A stretch of DNA of 64,000 nucleotides from contig NZ_LZSO01000031.1 of assembly GCF_001665785.1 (NCBI RefSeq), forward strand, positions 372,001 to 436,000, in the 5' to 3' direction. The position numbers and the translations under genes are program-made. The DNA is from Mycolicibacterium peregrinum. GTDB lineage: Bacteria; Actinomycetota; Actinomycetes; Mycobacteriales; Mycobacteriaceae. The notes below the pieces were generated by a model. It was given only the letters and a program-made list of their open reading frames with translations, did no database searches and was not told where the DNA came from. Below are positions 24,618-33,141 of this stretch, piece after piece. Within the stretch, counting starts at the first letter, position 1. Every line of letters starts with the position of its first letter.

Positions 24618-25217
24618 TCAGGACAGCGCGAGGCTCGTGCCGAGCGCGATCATCATCACGGCGATCAGCCCGTCGAGGATGCGCCAGGTCATCGGGGTGG
24701 CGAACAGTCCGGCCAGTCGGCGGGCACCCAGGCCCAGGCCGGTGAACCACACCGCACTCGCGGCCACCGCGCCGGCGCCGAACAGCCACCGCTGCTCGTG
24801 ATGCTCGTTGGCCAGCGAGCCGAGCAGCACCACGGTGTCCAGGTAGACGTGCGGGTTCAGCCAGGTCAGCGCCAGACAGGTGACCAGCACCTCGGCCAGG
24901 CGAGCCGGCGTGCGCTCGGACGGGTTGAGGGTCGAGGGCCGGAAGGCGCGCCGCGCGGCCAGTGCGCCATAGCCGATCAGGAAGGCCGCCCCGCCGAACT
25001 TCGCGACCGTCATCGCGTCGGGATGTGCGGTGATCAGCGCGCCGACCCCGGCGATGCCAGCGGCGATGAGGATCAGGTCGGAAACCGTGCACAACGCGAT
25101 GACGGCGACGATGTGCTCCCCACGGATGCCCTGACGCAACACGAAGGCGTTCTGCGCGCCGATCGCGGCGATCAACGCCATGGTGGTGAGGAATCCGATG
25201 AGCACAGGTGAAGCCAT
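24618..25217 (-). CDS. LysE/ArgO family amino acid exporter
   Basis: A 199-residue inner-membrane exporter with six hydrophobic segments. The LysE/ArgO signature GAQNAFVLRQGIRGEH (20-35) and TWLNPHVYLDTVVLLGS in the middle are clear, so lysine/arginine export is the family activity. The ATG is seven bases after a TAGCCT hexamer on the minus strand and has no good RBS, so it may be leaderless. Mycobacterial lysE genes normally face a divergent LysR-type regulator. Here that place holds decayed DNA instead. Confidence 0.9.
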   Translation of the reverse strand: MASPVLIGFLTTMALIAAIGAQNAFVLRQGIRGEHIVAVIALCTVSDLILIAAGIAGVGALITAHPDAMTVAKFGGAAFLIGYGALAARRAFRPSTLNPSERTPARLAEVLVTCLALTWLNPHVYLDTVVLLGSLANEHHEQRWLFGAGAVAASAVWFTGLGLGARRLAGLFATPMTWRILDGLIAVMMIALGTSLALS

Positions 25218-25320
25218 GCGTTCGAGGCTATGGACGTGCGTCGATCAAGTACAGCTAATGATTCTTCAGATGGATTAAAAAAATTTATGGGTGGAGCAAT
25301 GAACGCGGTCCTCCTCGGGA

Positions 25321-25680
25321 TGGAAGGGTGCCATGGTCTCGGGGCTGCCGAACTTCGCGTTCTGCATCGGATACACTCGACTGTCCTGGACACTGCGCGC
25401 CGACCTCTCGTCGCGGTTGCTGTGCAAGGTGCTGAATTGGATGAAGGCCAAGAACCTCGACGCCGTGGTCCCCATCACCGGTGACTCGATGGAGGCGTTG
25501 CCGCTGTTTGAACTCACCTCTGGATACGTGCAGCGATCGGTCGGAGCATTCCCGAAACAGTCCATCAGCGCGCCGTGGAAGATGGAACAGAACTACGTGC
25601 TCGACGCGGTTGCCACACTGCGCAACGACTTCACCCGCACCCTAAGACCCGTGGCGGGGACAGGCCGCAATGCCGCTTGA
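25321..25680 (+). pseudogene. C-terminal remnant of a flavin monooxygenase
   Basis: The frame reads WKGAMVSGLPNFAFCIGYTR, then WTLRADLSSRLLCKVLNW, TSGYVQRSVGAFPK and a final NDFTRTLRPV. This is the C-terminal 120 residues of the FAD monooxygenase/Baeyer-Villiger group. No FAD or NADPH Rossmann motif lies upstream, where an in-frame stop occurs at 25300. It is therefore a 5'-deleted gene. AT-rich DNA (25274-25290) just upstream marks a probable junction. Confidence 0.8.
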
Positions 25681-26097
25681 TTCGGGCCTTGGGGCCTGCT
25701 CGACCGGATCGCGGCGGCCCCGTATCCGCCGTTCGCACAATCGAGCCCCGATGTCGCGCGCGCGGCCATGCGCGCCTTCACCGTCGGCTCGCTGCCCGGA
25801 ACGCTGCGCCAACAGGTCGTCGCGGTGGAATCCACTAATGCGGGAGGCCTCACAGCACCCGCGTGCGCACATTGGACAGCCCGCGCCGAGGAGCTTCTGC
25901 CGCTTCGAACGCACCGTTGTCCTAGGGGACCGGATCTGGTGTGCGCGGGAACAACCGCGGTATTGCGTCTGCCCGTAGGTGGCAATTGCCGGAACCCCAG
26001 AGCTGAGTAAGCAGTGGCTGAGGGGCCCGACAGTCAACCCGAGCTGCAACCTGATCAAGTCAAGCCAGCCGGGATCAAAAGCCTTCGCGGCGACTAC
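25681..26097. other. Non-coding or decayed stretch
   Basis: No convincing gene on either strand. A short plus-strand stretch reads like a protein fragment (LDRIAAAPYPPFAQSSPD, then RAAMRAFTVGSLPGTLRQQV) before the frame is lost, so a second truncated gene is possible. No insertion-sequence ends, tRNA or attachment-like repeats were noticed. With 25218-25320 it makes a gap of nearly 900 bases without an intact gene. Confidence 0.45.
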
Positions 26098-26877
26098 CTA
26101 CTTATTTGCGGCCAGCGATGAATACAACTGTGCGGCCGTCCACACCTCGGCCTGGCGGGGAAACACTCTCTCCAGTAGGAAGTCGTGCACCTCGGGATCG
26201 GGGTCGGCGGTACAGCCGGCGACCACGATGATGCGATAGTCGCGGTCGGCGGCTTCCCTGATGGTGGTCAGTACCGCACCGCTGGTGTGGCTTCCGGTGA
26301 CGATGAGGGTCGTCACACCGTAGTTGGTCAGTTGCTCGTCCAGATCCGTGGTCGAGAAGATCCCTAACCTGGTAGTGCGCAACTCGATATCCTCGGGCCG
26401 CACGGCCAATGCCGGGTGCAGCGCGGCGTCAGGAGTCCCGTTCTGCAGCCGATGCTCCTGCACCACGGTCGCGAACTCCTTGTTGGTCAACGGTGGGAAC
26501 CGATAGTCCATTGGGTCGAAGGCCGTCCGCGCATGGACCACGATTCCCTCGTGGATACGGACGATATCGACGGCCTTGTTTGTCTTCGCGATGAGTTCGT
26601 CGCGCTGTGGTATCGAGGCGAGGATCTCGGGTTGGCAGCCCAAGACCAGCAGTGCGCATTCACTGGGCGTAATCTGTCCGCCCGCGTAAGAGCCGCTGTC
26701 CGGCGATGCTGATCGGGCCGTCGCGCGAGAAGCGCCGATACGGGGTTCGGCGGCCGTGGGTGGGGGAACCCGCACCTGTCGATACCGGCTGACCGGCCAA
26801 CTGAGGTTACGCCATAGTGATCCAGCCAAGGCCGAAATATCCTCCAGTGAAAACGATTTGGATTCAGTGATCTTCAC
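26098..26877 (-). CDS. Isochorismatase-fold protein lacking the catalytic triad
   Basis: A 259-residue protein. From about residue 70 it follows the isochorismatase-like cysteine hydrolase fold: LLVLGCQ (76-82), RLGIFSTTDLDEQL (170-183), IVTGSHTSGAVLTTIREA (192-209). All three catalytic positions are changed: Asp to Gly80, Lys to Thr168 and Cys to Ala201. Normal hydrolysis is thus unlikely, and a binding or regulatory role is possible. The first 70 residues match no domain I know. GTG start with AGGGACAA upstream. It lies 54 bases downstream of the P450 gene on the same strand, probably in one operon. Flanking decayed DNA leaves open that it is a recent relic, but its frame is intact. Confidence 0.8.
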   Translation of the reverse strand: MKITESKSFSLEDISALAGSLWRNLSWPVSRYRQVRVPPPTAAEPRIGASRATARSASPDSGSYAGGQITPSECALLVLGCQPEILASIPQRDELIAKTNKAVDIVRIHEGIVVHARTAFDPMDYRFPPLTNKEFATVVQEHRLQNGTPDAALHPALAVRPEDIELRTTRLGIFSTTDLDEQLTNYGVTTLIVTGSHTSGAVLTTIREAADRDYRIIVVAGCTADPDPEVHDFLLERVFPRQAEVWTAAQLYSSLAANK

Positions 26878-26931
26878 CAGTTTGTCCCTGCGGTTGTGCT
26901 GAGCCCGGCCACGGTGGTGAGGGGCGGGGCA

Positions 26932-28128
26932 CTACACGAGCGTGGCGCGAGTGAACGCGATGGGGACCGATACCGCTCCCCATACCTGGCTCTGCACGTA
27001 CTTGACCTGCTCGCCGGGTGCGACATGGAAGTCGTCGAACGCGCGGAATACCTCTTCGATGGCCACTCTGAGCTCCAGCCGCGCCAGGTGCATGCCCAGG
27101 CACTTGTGAATGCCGCTCCCGAAGGTCAAGTGGCGGACGTTATTTCGGTCGAACTTGGGCTGATCAGGTTCGGCGAACTCGGCCGGGTCGCGGTTGGCCG
27201 CCGGCAGCGCGAGCAGTACCCGCTCGCCCGACTTGAGGGTCTGGCCCGCCACCGTGGTATCGGCGGTGACCGTGCGCCCGGTCACCACGGGCGCGAACAG
27301 TCGGAGGGCCTCCTCCACGACCTGGGCTGACGGAGACTTCCGCGCCTGCTCCTGTACGTCCGGATTCTCGGCGAAGTAGGCCAGCGTCGTGGCCAGCGTC
27401 TTGTAGGTCGTGTCGAAGCCGGCGCCGATCATGCTGAATCCGATTGCGGCGATCACATCGTCGGTGAGTTCCGCCACTTCCGGCTGCTTGGCGAGCAGGT
27501 AGCTGAGCAGGTCGTCACCTGGGTTCTCGCGCAGCGGTGCGATGATGACGTCTTGGACGAAAGTCATTGCGCCCTGCCATGCGTCGATCGCGCCGCTGGT
27601 GTCCTGACCGCCCTGGTCGACCATGTATCGGACTCCGTCACGGATGAGATCCATGTTCTGCACCTGGACGCCAACCACCCGCAGGATCATCTCCATCGGG
27701 ATGGGCAGTGCGAAGTCGGTGGCCAGATCTGCCGGCGAGGTCAACGATGCCAGCATTTCGGCCGTCAGCTCTCGCAGGGCCGGCTCGAAGCCTGTGATGC
27801 GGCGCGGCGTGAACCAGTCGCGCAGCAGCGTGCGGTAGAGACGGTGTTCGGGGTCCTGGAGCATCTGCGGAATCAGCGGATTGCCCGCGGTCATGTCTGG
27901 AATGAGCGCCTCGCCGGAGGTGAAATCGTCTGGTGCCGAGGCGATCGCGTGAATCGGTTCATATCCGGTCGCAATCCAGAAGCCGCCGTGGCGATCGGTC
28001 CACTGCATCGGGTTCTCGCTGCGCAGATCGCGATATACGTCGTGGATGCGGTGCGCGATACGCTGATCGTGGTGGTCGAAGTCCACGGTCGGACGCCGAT
28101 CGGTGGCCGGTTGAACCATGTTTGTCAC
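26932..28128 (-). CDS. Cytochrome P450
   Basis: Soluble P450 of 398 residues. I-helix GAGFDTT (235-241), ExxR as EALR (273-276), haem loop FGSGIHKCLG (337-346) with Cys343. The N-terminus lacks a membrane anchor. GAAAGAG precedes the ATG. Unlike the P450 at 13.4 kb it has no adjoining ferredoxin; an isochorismatase-like gene follows it. It lies back to back with the Mce-associated genes in the same orientation, beyond a 126-base gap after the CAP gene, so the import locus and this oxidase may be functionally linked. The substrate is unknown. Confidence 0.95.
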   Translation of the reverse strand: MTNMVQPATDRRPTVDFDHHDQRIAHRIHDVYRDLRSENPMQWTDRHGGFWIATGYEPIHAIASAPDDFTSGEALIPDMTAGNPLIPQMLQDPEHRLYRTLLRDWFTPRRITGFEPALRELTAEMLASLTSPADLATDFALPIPMEMILRVVGVQVQNMDLIRDGVRYMVDQGGQDTSGAIDAWQGAMTFVQDVIIAPLRENPGDDLLSYLLAKQPEVAELTDDVIAAIGFSMIGAGFDTTYKTLATTLAYFAENPDVQEQARKSPSAQVVEEALRLFAPVVTGRTVTADTTVAGQTLKSGERVLLALPAANRDPAEFAEPDQPKFDRNNVRHLTFGSGIHKCLGMHLARLELRVAIEEVFRAFDDFHVAPGEQVKYVQSQVWGAVSVPIAFTRATLV

Positions 28129-28254
28129 TCTTTCTCTCGCAAGCGCCGGGCGCTGCGGGGTAGCCCCCAGTGCCTTGTTTCAGCTTTACTGATCGCAACG
28201 GCCTTGGGAAGAACACTGCGTGGTGTTGGCACTACTCCGATCAACCACGCACCT

Positions 28255-28767
28255 TCAGCGTGAATCTCCGCCTCCTGTAGGCATACTGGCGGCATCGTGC
28301 GGAGGACTTCCGTATACAGCGACAACCACAGTGCGATCCAGCGAGTTCTCCGACCAGACCCCGATATCGGTGTTCGCACAGTTTCGCATCACTGCGAGGT
28401 CCTCCGGGTGCGAGTACCACATGTTGATCAGTTCCATCGAACTGATCGCTAGAGCGGGGTTGATCGCCACTGTCTCCTGGACAGAGCCTGGATATCCCGC
28501 TGCCGCCGCGCGCTGTTGAGCTGTGGAGCCGTCGGATCCGATATGGCCGGCCAGCGCCCGGTCATCGCGGACATTGAGCGCATGCCGTTGGGCGGCCTGC
28601 TGCAGTTGAGCGTGGACTCGGACCTTGTCCCGGCAGCCCGCCTTGTACTGCACGATGCTCACCATCTGCACCACCGAGGAGTTGAGCCGATTGCTATCCG
28701 CATTGGCCGGGTGTGCGGAGATGACAACCGCCAGCGCGGCGGTTGCCGCCGCAATCGGTGTCTTCAT
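28255..28767 (-). CDS. Secreted CAP-domain (SCP/PR1-like) protein
   Basis: A 170-residue exported protein. An N-terminal signal peptide (about 1-23, ending HPANAD) precedes a CAP domain with AAQRHALNVRDDRALAGHIG and a C-terminal WSENSLDRTVVVAVYG. CAP proteins occur beside several mycobacterial mce loci and elsewhere bind sterols or lipids, which would fit a periplasmic lipid carrier. Cys45 and Cys133 could form a disulfide. RBS AGGAC. It is the last gene of the three-gene unit divergent from yrbE-mce. Confidence 0.8.
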   Translation of the reverse strand: MKTPIAAATAALAVVISAHPANADSNRLNSSVVQMVSIVQYKAGCRDKVRVHAQLQQAAQRHALNVRDDRALAGHIGSDGSTAQQRAAAAGYPGSVQETVAINPALAISSMELINMWYSHPEDLAVMRNCANTDIGVWSENSLDRTVVVAVYGSPPHDAASMPTGGGDSR

Positions 28768-28784
28768 GTGGGTCCTGTTTCTGT

Positions 28785-29279
28785 TCAGATGGGCGCGAAG
28801 TCAGAGATCAGCCATCGTCCGTCGATCTTCTCGAGACCGACTTTCACGCTGGTTGTGGTATCGGTAGGTGGATCGTCGGCGACCACGGTGGTTTGGTTGA
28901 CATAGACCAGCACGGTGGCGTGGGCCTTGTCGGCCGCTACCGAGGCGGCGGCGGGAACCGTTGCGCTGGAGTGGATCTTCTTCTCTCGTGCACCGGGGAT
29001 CACCACATCGTTCACCAACGCGGTGAACGACTCGCGGAAATCGCCGGTAAGTCGGTCGCGCACGGCCAGCAGATCCGTATCGACGGTGTCGGGGGAGTAG
29101 CTGAGCATCGCGATCGTGCCCTCGGTAGCGGCGCGAACCGATTCCGGACCGCCCAGCAGTGCCGCACTCTGTTGGCCATCGTGAAATCTGAGCCAACCCG
29201 CACCGCAGGTCAACGTTAGCGCCACGCACCCGACGATGACGGCGGGTGCCGGGCGGCGATCAGGGAACAAATTCCACAT
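28785..29279 (-). CDS. Mce-associated membrane protein
   Basis: A 164-residue protein with one N-terminal transmembrane segment (AVIVGCVALTLTCGAGWL) and an extracytoplasmic domain of the Mce-associated (MAM) type: AATEGTIAMLSYSPDTVDTD, then RLTGDFRESFTALVNDVVIP and a C-terminal VGLEKIDGRWLISDFAPI. MAM proteins are thought to stabilise or assist Mce complexes. It overlaps the upstream MAM gene by 20 bases and precedes the CAP gene by 17 bases, so the three are one transcript. Confidence 0.87.
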   Translation of the reverse strand: MWNLFPDRRPAPAVIVGCVALTLTCGAGWLRFHDGQQSAALLGGPESVRAATEGTIAMLSYSPDTVDTDLLAVRDRLTGDFRESFTALVNDVVIPGAREKKIHSSATVPAAASVAADKAHATVLVYVNQTTVVADDPPTDTTTSVKVGLEKIDGRWLISDFAPI

Positions 29280-29883
29280 TGGATACCTTCATCGTCGATC
29301 CGTCCTGTTGAACGCCGATCCGCATGCGCCACTGCCGAGGTGGCGCCTGGGCGCCTTTGATCGATGTCGTCACCGCCATCGTGACCAGAACGTCGGCCTC
29401 ATCCCCGCGGATCTGCTCCAGGCCCGCCTCCAGCACGGTGCCGCGGGACGTGGACTGGGCTCTTGTCACCGCCTCGACGAAGGACGGTGACCGCCGCTGG
29501 AAGTCGTCCAGGAACGGTCCGGTGGAGGAGGCGATGATCCGGGCCACGTCGTTTTGCACATTGGCAGCGTCGATGGTGGTCAGCATCTCCGCGCCCTCAC
29601 GGGCCTCCGCCAGAAATGACTCTTGGCGGCGTAGCTGTTGACTGTCGTCGTAATAGCGGACACCGAGGAATACGCACAGCGCGGTCAGCACCAGAATGGT
29701 CGCTGCGTACAGCAACCAGGTCGGCCGTAGTCGCACGCGGCGAGGCGGTCGCGGTTTGTCGTCATCATCGTGATCGTGATCGTGATCGTCATCGGAGGAC
29801 GTCATCTCCGGGCATTCCGGGGCAACCATTTCGCTCAACTTGGCCCTGCGCATCCGTCTCGTGGTTGACAGCTTCTTCGCCAT
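29260..29883 (-). CDS. Mce-associated membrane protein with Asp/His-rich tail
   Basis: A MAM protein of 207 residues: a cytoplasmic N-terminal tail, one membrane helix (about 56-75) and the extracytoplasmic domain (LTTIDAANVQNDVARII, LDDFQRRSPSFVEAVTRAQS). The tail holds an Asp/His run (DDDHDHDHDDDD, 31-42) encoded by a short hexamer repeat around 29765-29795, which could bind divalent metal. ATG at 29883 is preferred; a GTG at 29922 would add 13 residues, and neither has a strong RBS. It is first in the MAM-MAM-CAP unit, back to back with yrbEA. Confidence 0.85.
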   Translation of the reverse strand: MAKKLSTTRRMRRAKLSEMVAPECPEMTSSDDDHDHDHDDDDKPRPPRRVRLRPTWLLYAATILVLTALCVFLGVRYYDDSQQLRRQESFLAEAREGAEMLTTIDAANVQNDVARIIASSTGPFLDDFQRRSPSFVEAVTRAQSTSRGTVLEAGLEQIRGDEADVLVTMAVTTSIKGAQAPPRQWRMRIGVQQDGSTMKVSNVEFVP

Positions 29884-29922
29884 TGTCGGCTGAGGTTCCA
29901 CGCTGCGGTCAAGTCCGGGCAC

Positions 29923-29974
29923 TTCAAATGGTGCGAGTGGTGGATGGCGTCAAATGTGCTCTGCACCATTTGAA
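29923..29974. promoter_or_regulatory. Operator-like repeats between mce operon and MAM genes
   Basis: TTCAAATGGTGC (29923-29934) has an exact inverted copy at 29963-29974. A third, direct half-site TCAAATGTGC, lacking one G, stands at 29950-29959. They sit in the 182-base divergent region. Three half-sites in this arrangement suggest a dimeric repressor binding two adjoining sites. Confidence 0.7.
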
Positions 29975-30065
29975 ATCGCTGTCGTTGCGGGTCCGTACCG
30001 CGACCTGTTGCACTCAGCTGAGCAGCGGTGCCCCCTCGCGCCGCAACCGATCGAGAGCGGGTGTA

Positions 30066-30833
30066 GTGGTCAGCGTCGACTTGATCGCCAAACCCATGCG
30101 AGGCATCGGTGGTTTCATCGCAATGGTCATCGACACCGCGATGCTGCTGCCGAGACCGCCGTTCGCATGGCGCGAGTGCATCTTTCAGATGTGGTTCGTG
30201 GCGCGGGTGTCCATCGTGCCGACGGTGATGCTGTCCATCCCGTTCACCGTGCTATCGGTTTTCATCTTCAATATCCTGCTGGTCGAGTTCGGTGCGGCCG
30301 ACTTCTCGGGTGCCAGTGCCGCCTTCGGTGCCGTCACCCAGATCGGTCCGTTGGTAACGGTTCTCGTGGTCGCGGGAGCTGCGGCCACCGCGATGTGCGC
30401 GGACCTGGGCGCACGTACGATCCGCGACGAACTCGACGCGATGCGGGTGATGGGAATCGATCCACTACAAGCGCTGGTGGCCCCCCGTGTCGTGGCCACT
30501 GTGATCGTCGCGCTGCTGTTGAACTCGGTTGTCTGTGTGGTGGGGATCCTGGGCGGATTCTTCTTCTCGGTGTTCGTCCAGCATGTGACACCCGGTGCAT
30601 TCGTCGCCGGGATGACGTTGTTCACCGGCGGCGCCGAGATCGTGATCTCGTTGGTCAAGGCGGCGCTTTTCGGACTGGTGGCCGCTCTGGTCGGCTGCTA
30701 CAAGGGAATCTCGGTCGGAGGCGGGCCGGCCGGAGTCGGCAACGCCGTCAACGAGACGGTGGTGTTTTCGTTCATGGCGTTGTTCGTGATCAACCTATTG
30801 GTCACGGCTGTCGGAGTACAGGCGACGATGTGA
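30066..30833 (+). CDS. yrbEA: YrbE family permease A
   Basis: A 255-residue MlaE/YrbE-type inner-membrane permease, one of the two subunits through which Mce importers pass lipid. It has several membrane helices and the conserved EQ-loop text RDELDAMRVMGIDPLQALVAPRV, which contacts the ATPase. GTG at 30066 is chosen: it gives VVSVDLIAKPMRGIGGF, the usual YrbE opening, with GAGAGCGGG upstream; the open frame extends much further without family similarity. Its stop overlaps the yrbEB GTG by three bases. First gene of the eight-gene mce operon. Confidence 0.93.
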   Translation: MVSVDLIAKPMRGIGGFIAMVIDTAMLLPRPPFAWRECIFQMWFVARVSIVPTVMLSIPFTVLSVFIFNILLVEFGAADFSGASAAFGAVTQIGPLVTVLVVAGAAATAMCADLGARTIRDELDAMRVMGIDPLQALVAPRVVATVIVALLLNSVVCVVGILGGFFFSVFVQHVTPGAFVAGMTLFTGGAEIVISLVKAALFGLVAALVGCYKGISVGGGPAGVGNAVNETVVFSFMALFVINLLVTAVGVQATM

Positions 30834-31681
30834 CCGGGGTCCCGAGCACGCTCCGGCCACGCCTGCGGCGCGCGACACGCACCATCCGCGACGGCTGGAA
30901 TCAGTTGGGTCTGCAGACCCAGTTCTACGGGCAGACCGTCCGTTCGGTCGGTGACGCCGTCGTGCACTACCGCTCCGAGGTCGCTGTTCAGATCGCCCAG
31001 ATGAGCTTGGGCGCAGGAGCATTGGCGGTGGTGGGCGGGACGATCGTCATCGTCGCGTTCCTGACGATGTCGGCGGGCGCACTGATTGCGGTGCAGGGAT
31101 ACAACACGCTGGCGGGTGTCGGGGTAGAGGCTCTGACTGGTTTCACCTCGGCGTACCTCAATGTCCGGATCATCGGGCCCTTGACGACGGGTATCGGGCT
31201 GGCCGCCACCATCGGGGCCGGAGCGACCGCACAACTGGGTGCCATGCGCATCGCTGAGGAAATCGATGCGCTCGAGGTCATGGGGGTGCGGTCGATCTCC
31301 TACCTCGCCTCAACCAGGCTGATGGCCGGTGTCATCGTCGTTGTCCCGCTGTACTGCGTAGCCGTATTGATGTCCTTCGTATCCGCGCGCGTGGGAACGA
31401 CGGTGGTCTATGGGCAGTCGACGGGCGTCTACGACCATTACTTCAAGACCTTCCTCAACCCGATGGATCTGGTGTGGTCCTTCGTCCAGGCGGTGGCAAT
31501 GGCATTGGCTGTCATGGTCATTCACACCTATTACGGATTCAGCGCCAGCGGTGGTCCGGCGGGAGTCGGGGAGGCGGTCGGCCGCGCGGTTCGGACCTCG
31601 CTGATCGTCGTCGTATTTGTCACCTTGGTGATTTCTCTTTCTGTCTATGGACGTTCCGGCAACTTCAACCTGTCTGGGTGA
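30830..31681 (+). CDS. yrbEB: YrbE family permease B
   Basis: The second permease subunit, 283 residues, with MlaE-type helices and the ATPase-contact stretch RIAEEIDALEVMGVRSISYL. The N-terminal RTIRDGWNQLGLQTQFYGQT is typical of YrbE B proteins. GTG at 30830 overlaps the yrbEA stop; the longer open frame upstream is antisense-like text over yrbEA. It pairs with YrbEA and an MceG ATPase in the plasma membrane. The stop overlaps mceA (GTGA). Confidence 0.93.
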   Translation: MTGVPSTLRPRLRRATRTIRDGWNQLGLQTQFYGQTVRSVGDAVVHYRSEVAVQIAQMSLGAGALAVVGGTIVIVAFLTMSAGALIAVQGYNTLAGVGVEALTGFTSAYLNVRIIGPLTTGIGLAATIGAGATAQLGAMRIAEEIDALEVMGVRSISYLASTRLMAGVIVVVPLYCVAVLMSFVSARVGTTVVYGQSTGVYDHYFKTFLNPMDLVWSFVQAVAMALAVMVIHTYYGFSASGGPAGVGEAVGRAVRTSLIVVVFVTLVISLSVYGRSGNFNLSG

Positions 31682-33141
31682 TCGACATGCTCCCGGTGAA
31701 AAACTCACGAATCCGCCCCGCGTGGTCGGCCGGTCTGTTTGTGGCCGCCCTGGTGGCGGTGGCGGTGGCGACCGTCGCACTGTTCAACGGCTGGCTCCGG
31801 TCTTATGTTCTGGTCACGCTGACTGCCGACAGATCCGGACTGGTAATGGAACCCGGCGGCAAGGTGAAGATGCGCGGGCTTGCCGTCGGCCATGTCACCG
31901 ATGTTCGATCCGCTACCGGCGGGACCGCCGTCATGACGCTGGCGATCGACCCGGAATACGTCAGGTACATCCCCGCCAACGTGGCCGCTCAGATAAACGC
32001 GACAACTGCCTTCGGCGCCAAATACGTCGACCTGATCTACCCGAGCGACCCGAGTCCCGAACGGATCACCGCTCACCAAACCCTGCGGTCCAGTGACACG
32101 ACCAGCGAGGTCAACACCGTGTTCGAGAACATCGTCGGGTTGCTCGACAAGATCGACCCGGCGAAATTGAATGCGACCCTGAGTGCCATCGCCGAGGGCG
32201 TGCGCGGGCAGGGCGAAGCCATCGGCCAGGCCACCAGCGATGCGAACCAGGTCCTACTGGCGCTCAACCCGCGAAGCGAGACCATTCGCACCGACCTGCA
32301 CGCGGTGCGCGACTTCGCCACCACCTACGGTGCGGCCGCGGGCGATCTGTTGACGGCTCTGGACGCCCGGAGCACGACTTCGACCACGGTGTCCGAACGC
32401 GCCGGGGATGTCGATGCGCTGCTGGTCAATGTCCTCGGATTTGCCGACAGCGGAACACAATTGCTCGGTACCGCCAAGGATGATCTGGTGCGCACAGTCG
32501 ATGTGCTGCAACCCACGACGTCGCTGCTCTTCGAACATCATCCGGCGCTCACCTGCACATTGCTGGGTGCCCAGTGGTTTATCGACAACGGTGGGGCGCA
32601 GGCCGAAGGGGGCAATGGGTACTCGATCATCCTGGACTCTTCGCTGGCTTGGGGACAGGATCAGTACCGGTATCCCGACAACCTCCCCATCGTGGGTGCC
32701 AAGGGCGGCCCCGGAGGTAAGCCCGGTTGCGGATCGTTGCCCGACCCGAGCAAGCAATTCCCGGTCCGGCAGTTGGTGACCAACACCGGGTGGGGCACCG
32801 GCAACGACATCCGGATCAACCCAGGCATCGGATTTCCCGGTTGGGCGAACTACTTCCCGGTCACCCGCGCCGTTCCCGAACCGCCGAGCATTCGTGACTT
32901 GGAAGGCCCTGCACCCGCACCGGTTCCGTATCCCGGTGGCCCGCCCTATGGTGCCCCGCAGTATGCAGCGGATGGCAGCCCGCTGTATCCAGGTCTGCCT
33001 CCGGCCCCGCCACCCGGCGCGCCGCGCGCACCCGGGCCGACGCCGGGATCCGAGGCGTTCGCGGCTCCGTTCCCGATGGGGACACCGCCGACCCCGCAGA
33101 AAACCGCACCCACCCCTCCGATAGGAGCGTCCTCGCCATGA
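31678..33141 (+). CDS. mceA: Mce family protein MceA
   Basis: A 487-residue MceA. An N-terminal membrane helix (about 16-36), then the MlaD/MCE domain (LTADRSGLVMEPGGKVKMRG through GAKYVDLIY), a long helical region of the conserved Mce type, and a Pro/Gly-rich C-terminal tail (PPAPPPGAPRAPGPTPG). The six Mce proteins form a heterohexameric tunnel across the periplasm. GTG at 31678 overlaps the yrbEB stop by four bases. Which numbered mce family this is cannot be decided by eye. Confidence 0.93.
   Translation: MIDMLPVKNSRIRPAWSAGLFVAALVAVAVATVALFNGWLRSYVLVTLTADRSGLVMEPGGKVKMRGLAVGHVTDVRSATGGTAVMTLAIDPEYVRYIPANVAAQINATTAFGAKYVDLIYPSDPSPERITAHQTLRSSDTTSEVNTVFENIVGLLDKIDPAKLNATLSAIAEGVRGQGEAIGQATSDANQVLLALNPRSETIRTDLHAVRDFATTYGAAAGDLLTALDARSTTSTTVSERAGDVDALLVNVLGFADSGTQLLGTAKDDLVRTVDVLQPTTSLLFEHHPALTCTLLGAQWFIDNGGAQAEGGNGYSIILDSSLAWGQDQYRYPDNLPIVGAKGGPGGKPGCGSLPDPSKQFPVRQLVTNTGWGTGNDIRINPGIGFPGWANYFPVTRAVPEPPSIRDLEGPAPAPVPYPGGPPYGAPQYAADGSPLYPGLPPAPPPGAPRAPGPTPGSEAFAAPFPMGTPPTPQKTAPTPPIGASSP

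Noticed and set aside
25218..26097. Insertion sequence or phage attachment site in the decayed stretch
   Set aside because: No transposase or integrase text, terminal inverted repeats, target duplication or tRNA was seen; only gene remnants.
29954..30829. Upstream extension of the yrbEB frame
   Set aside because: It lies over yrbEA and has shadow-like composition; the GTG at 30830 overlaps the yrbEA stop as is usual in mce operons.
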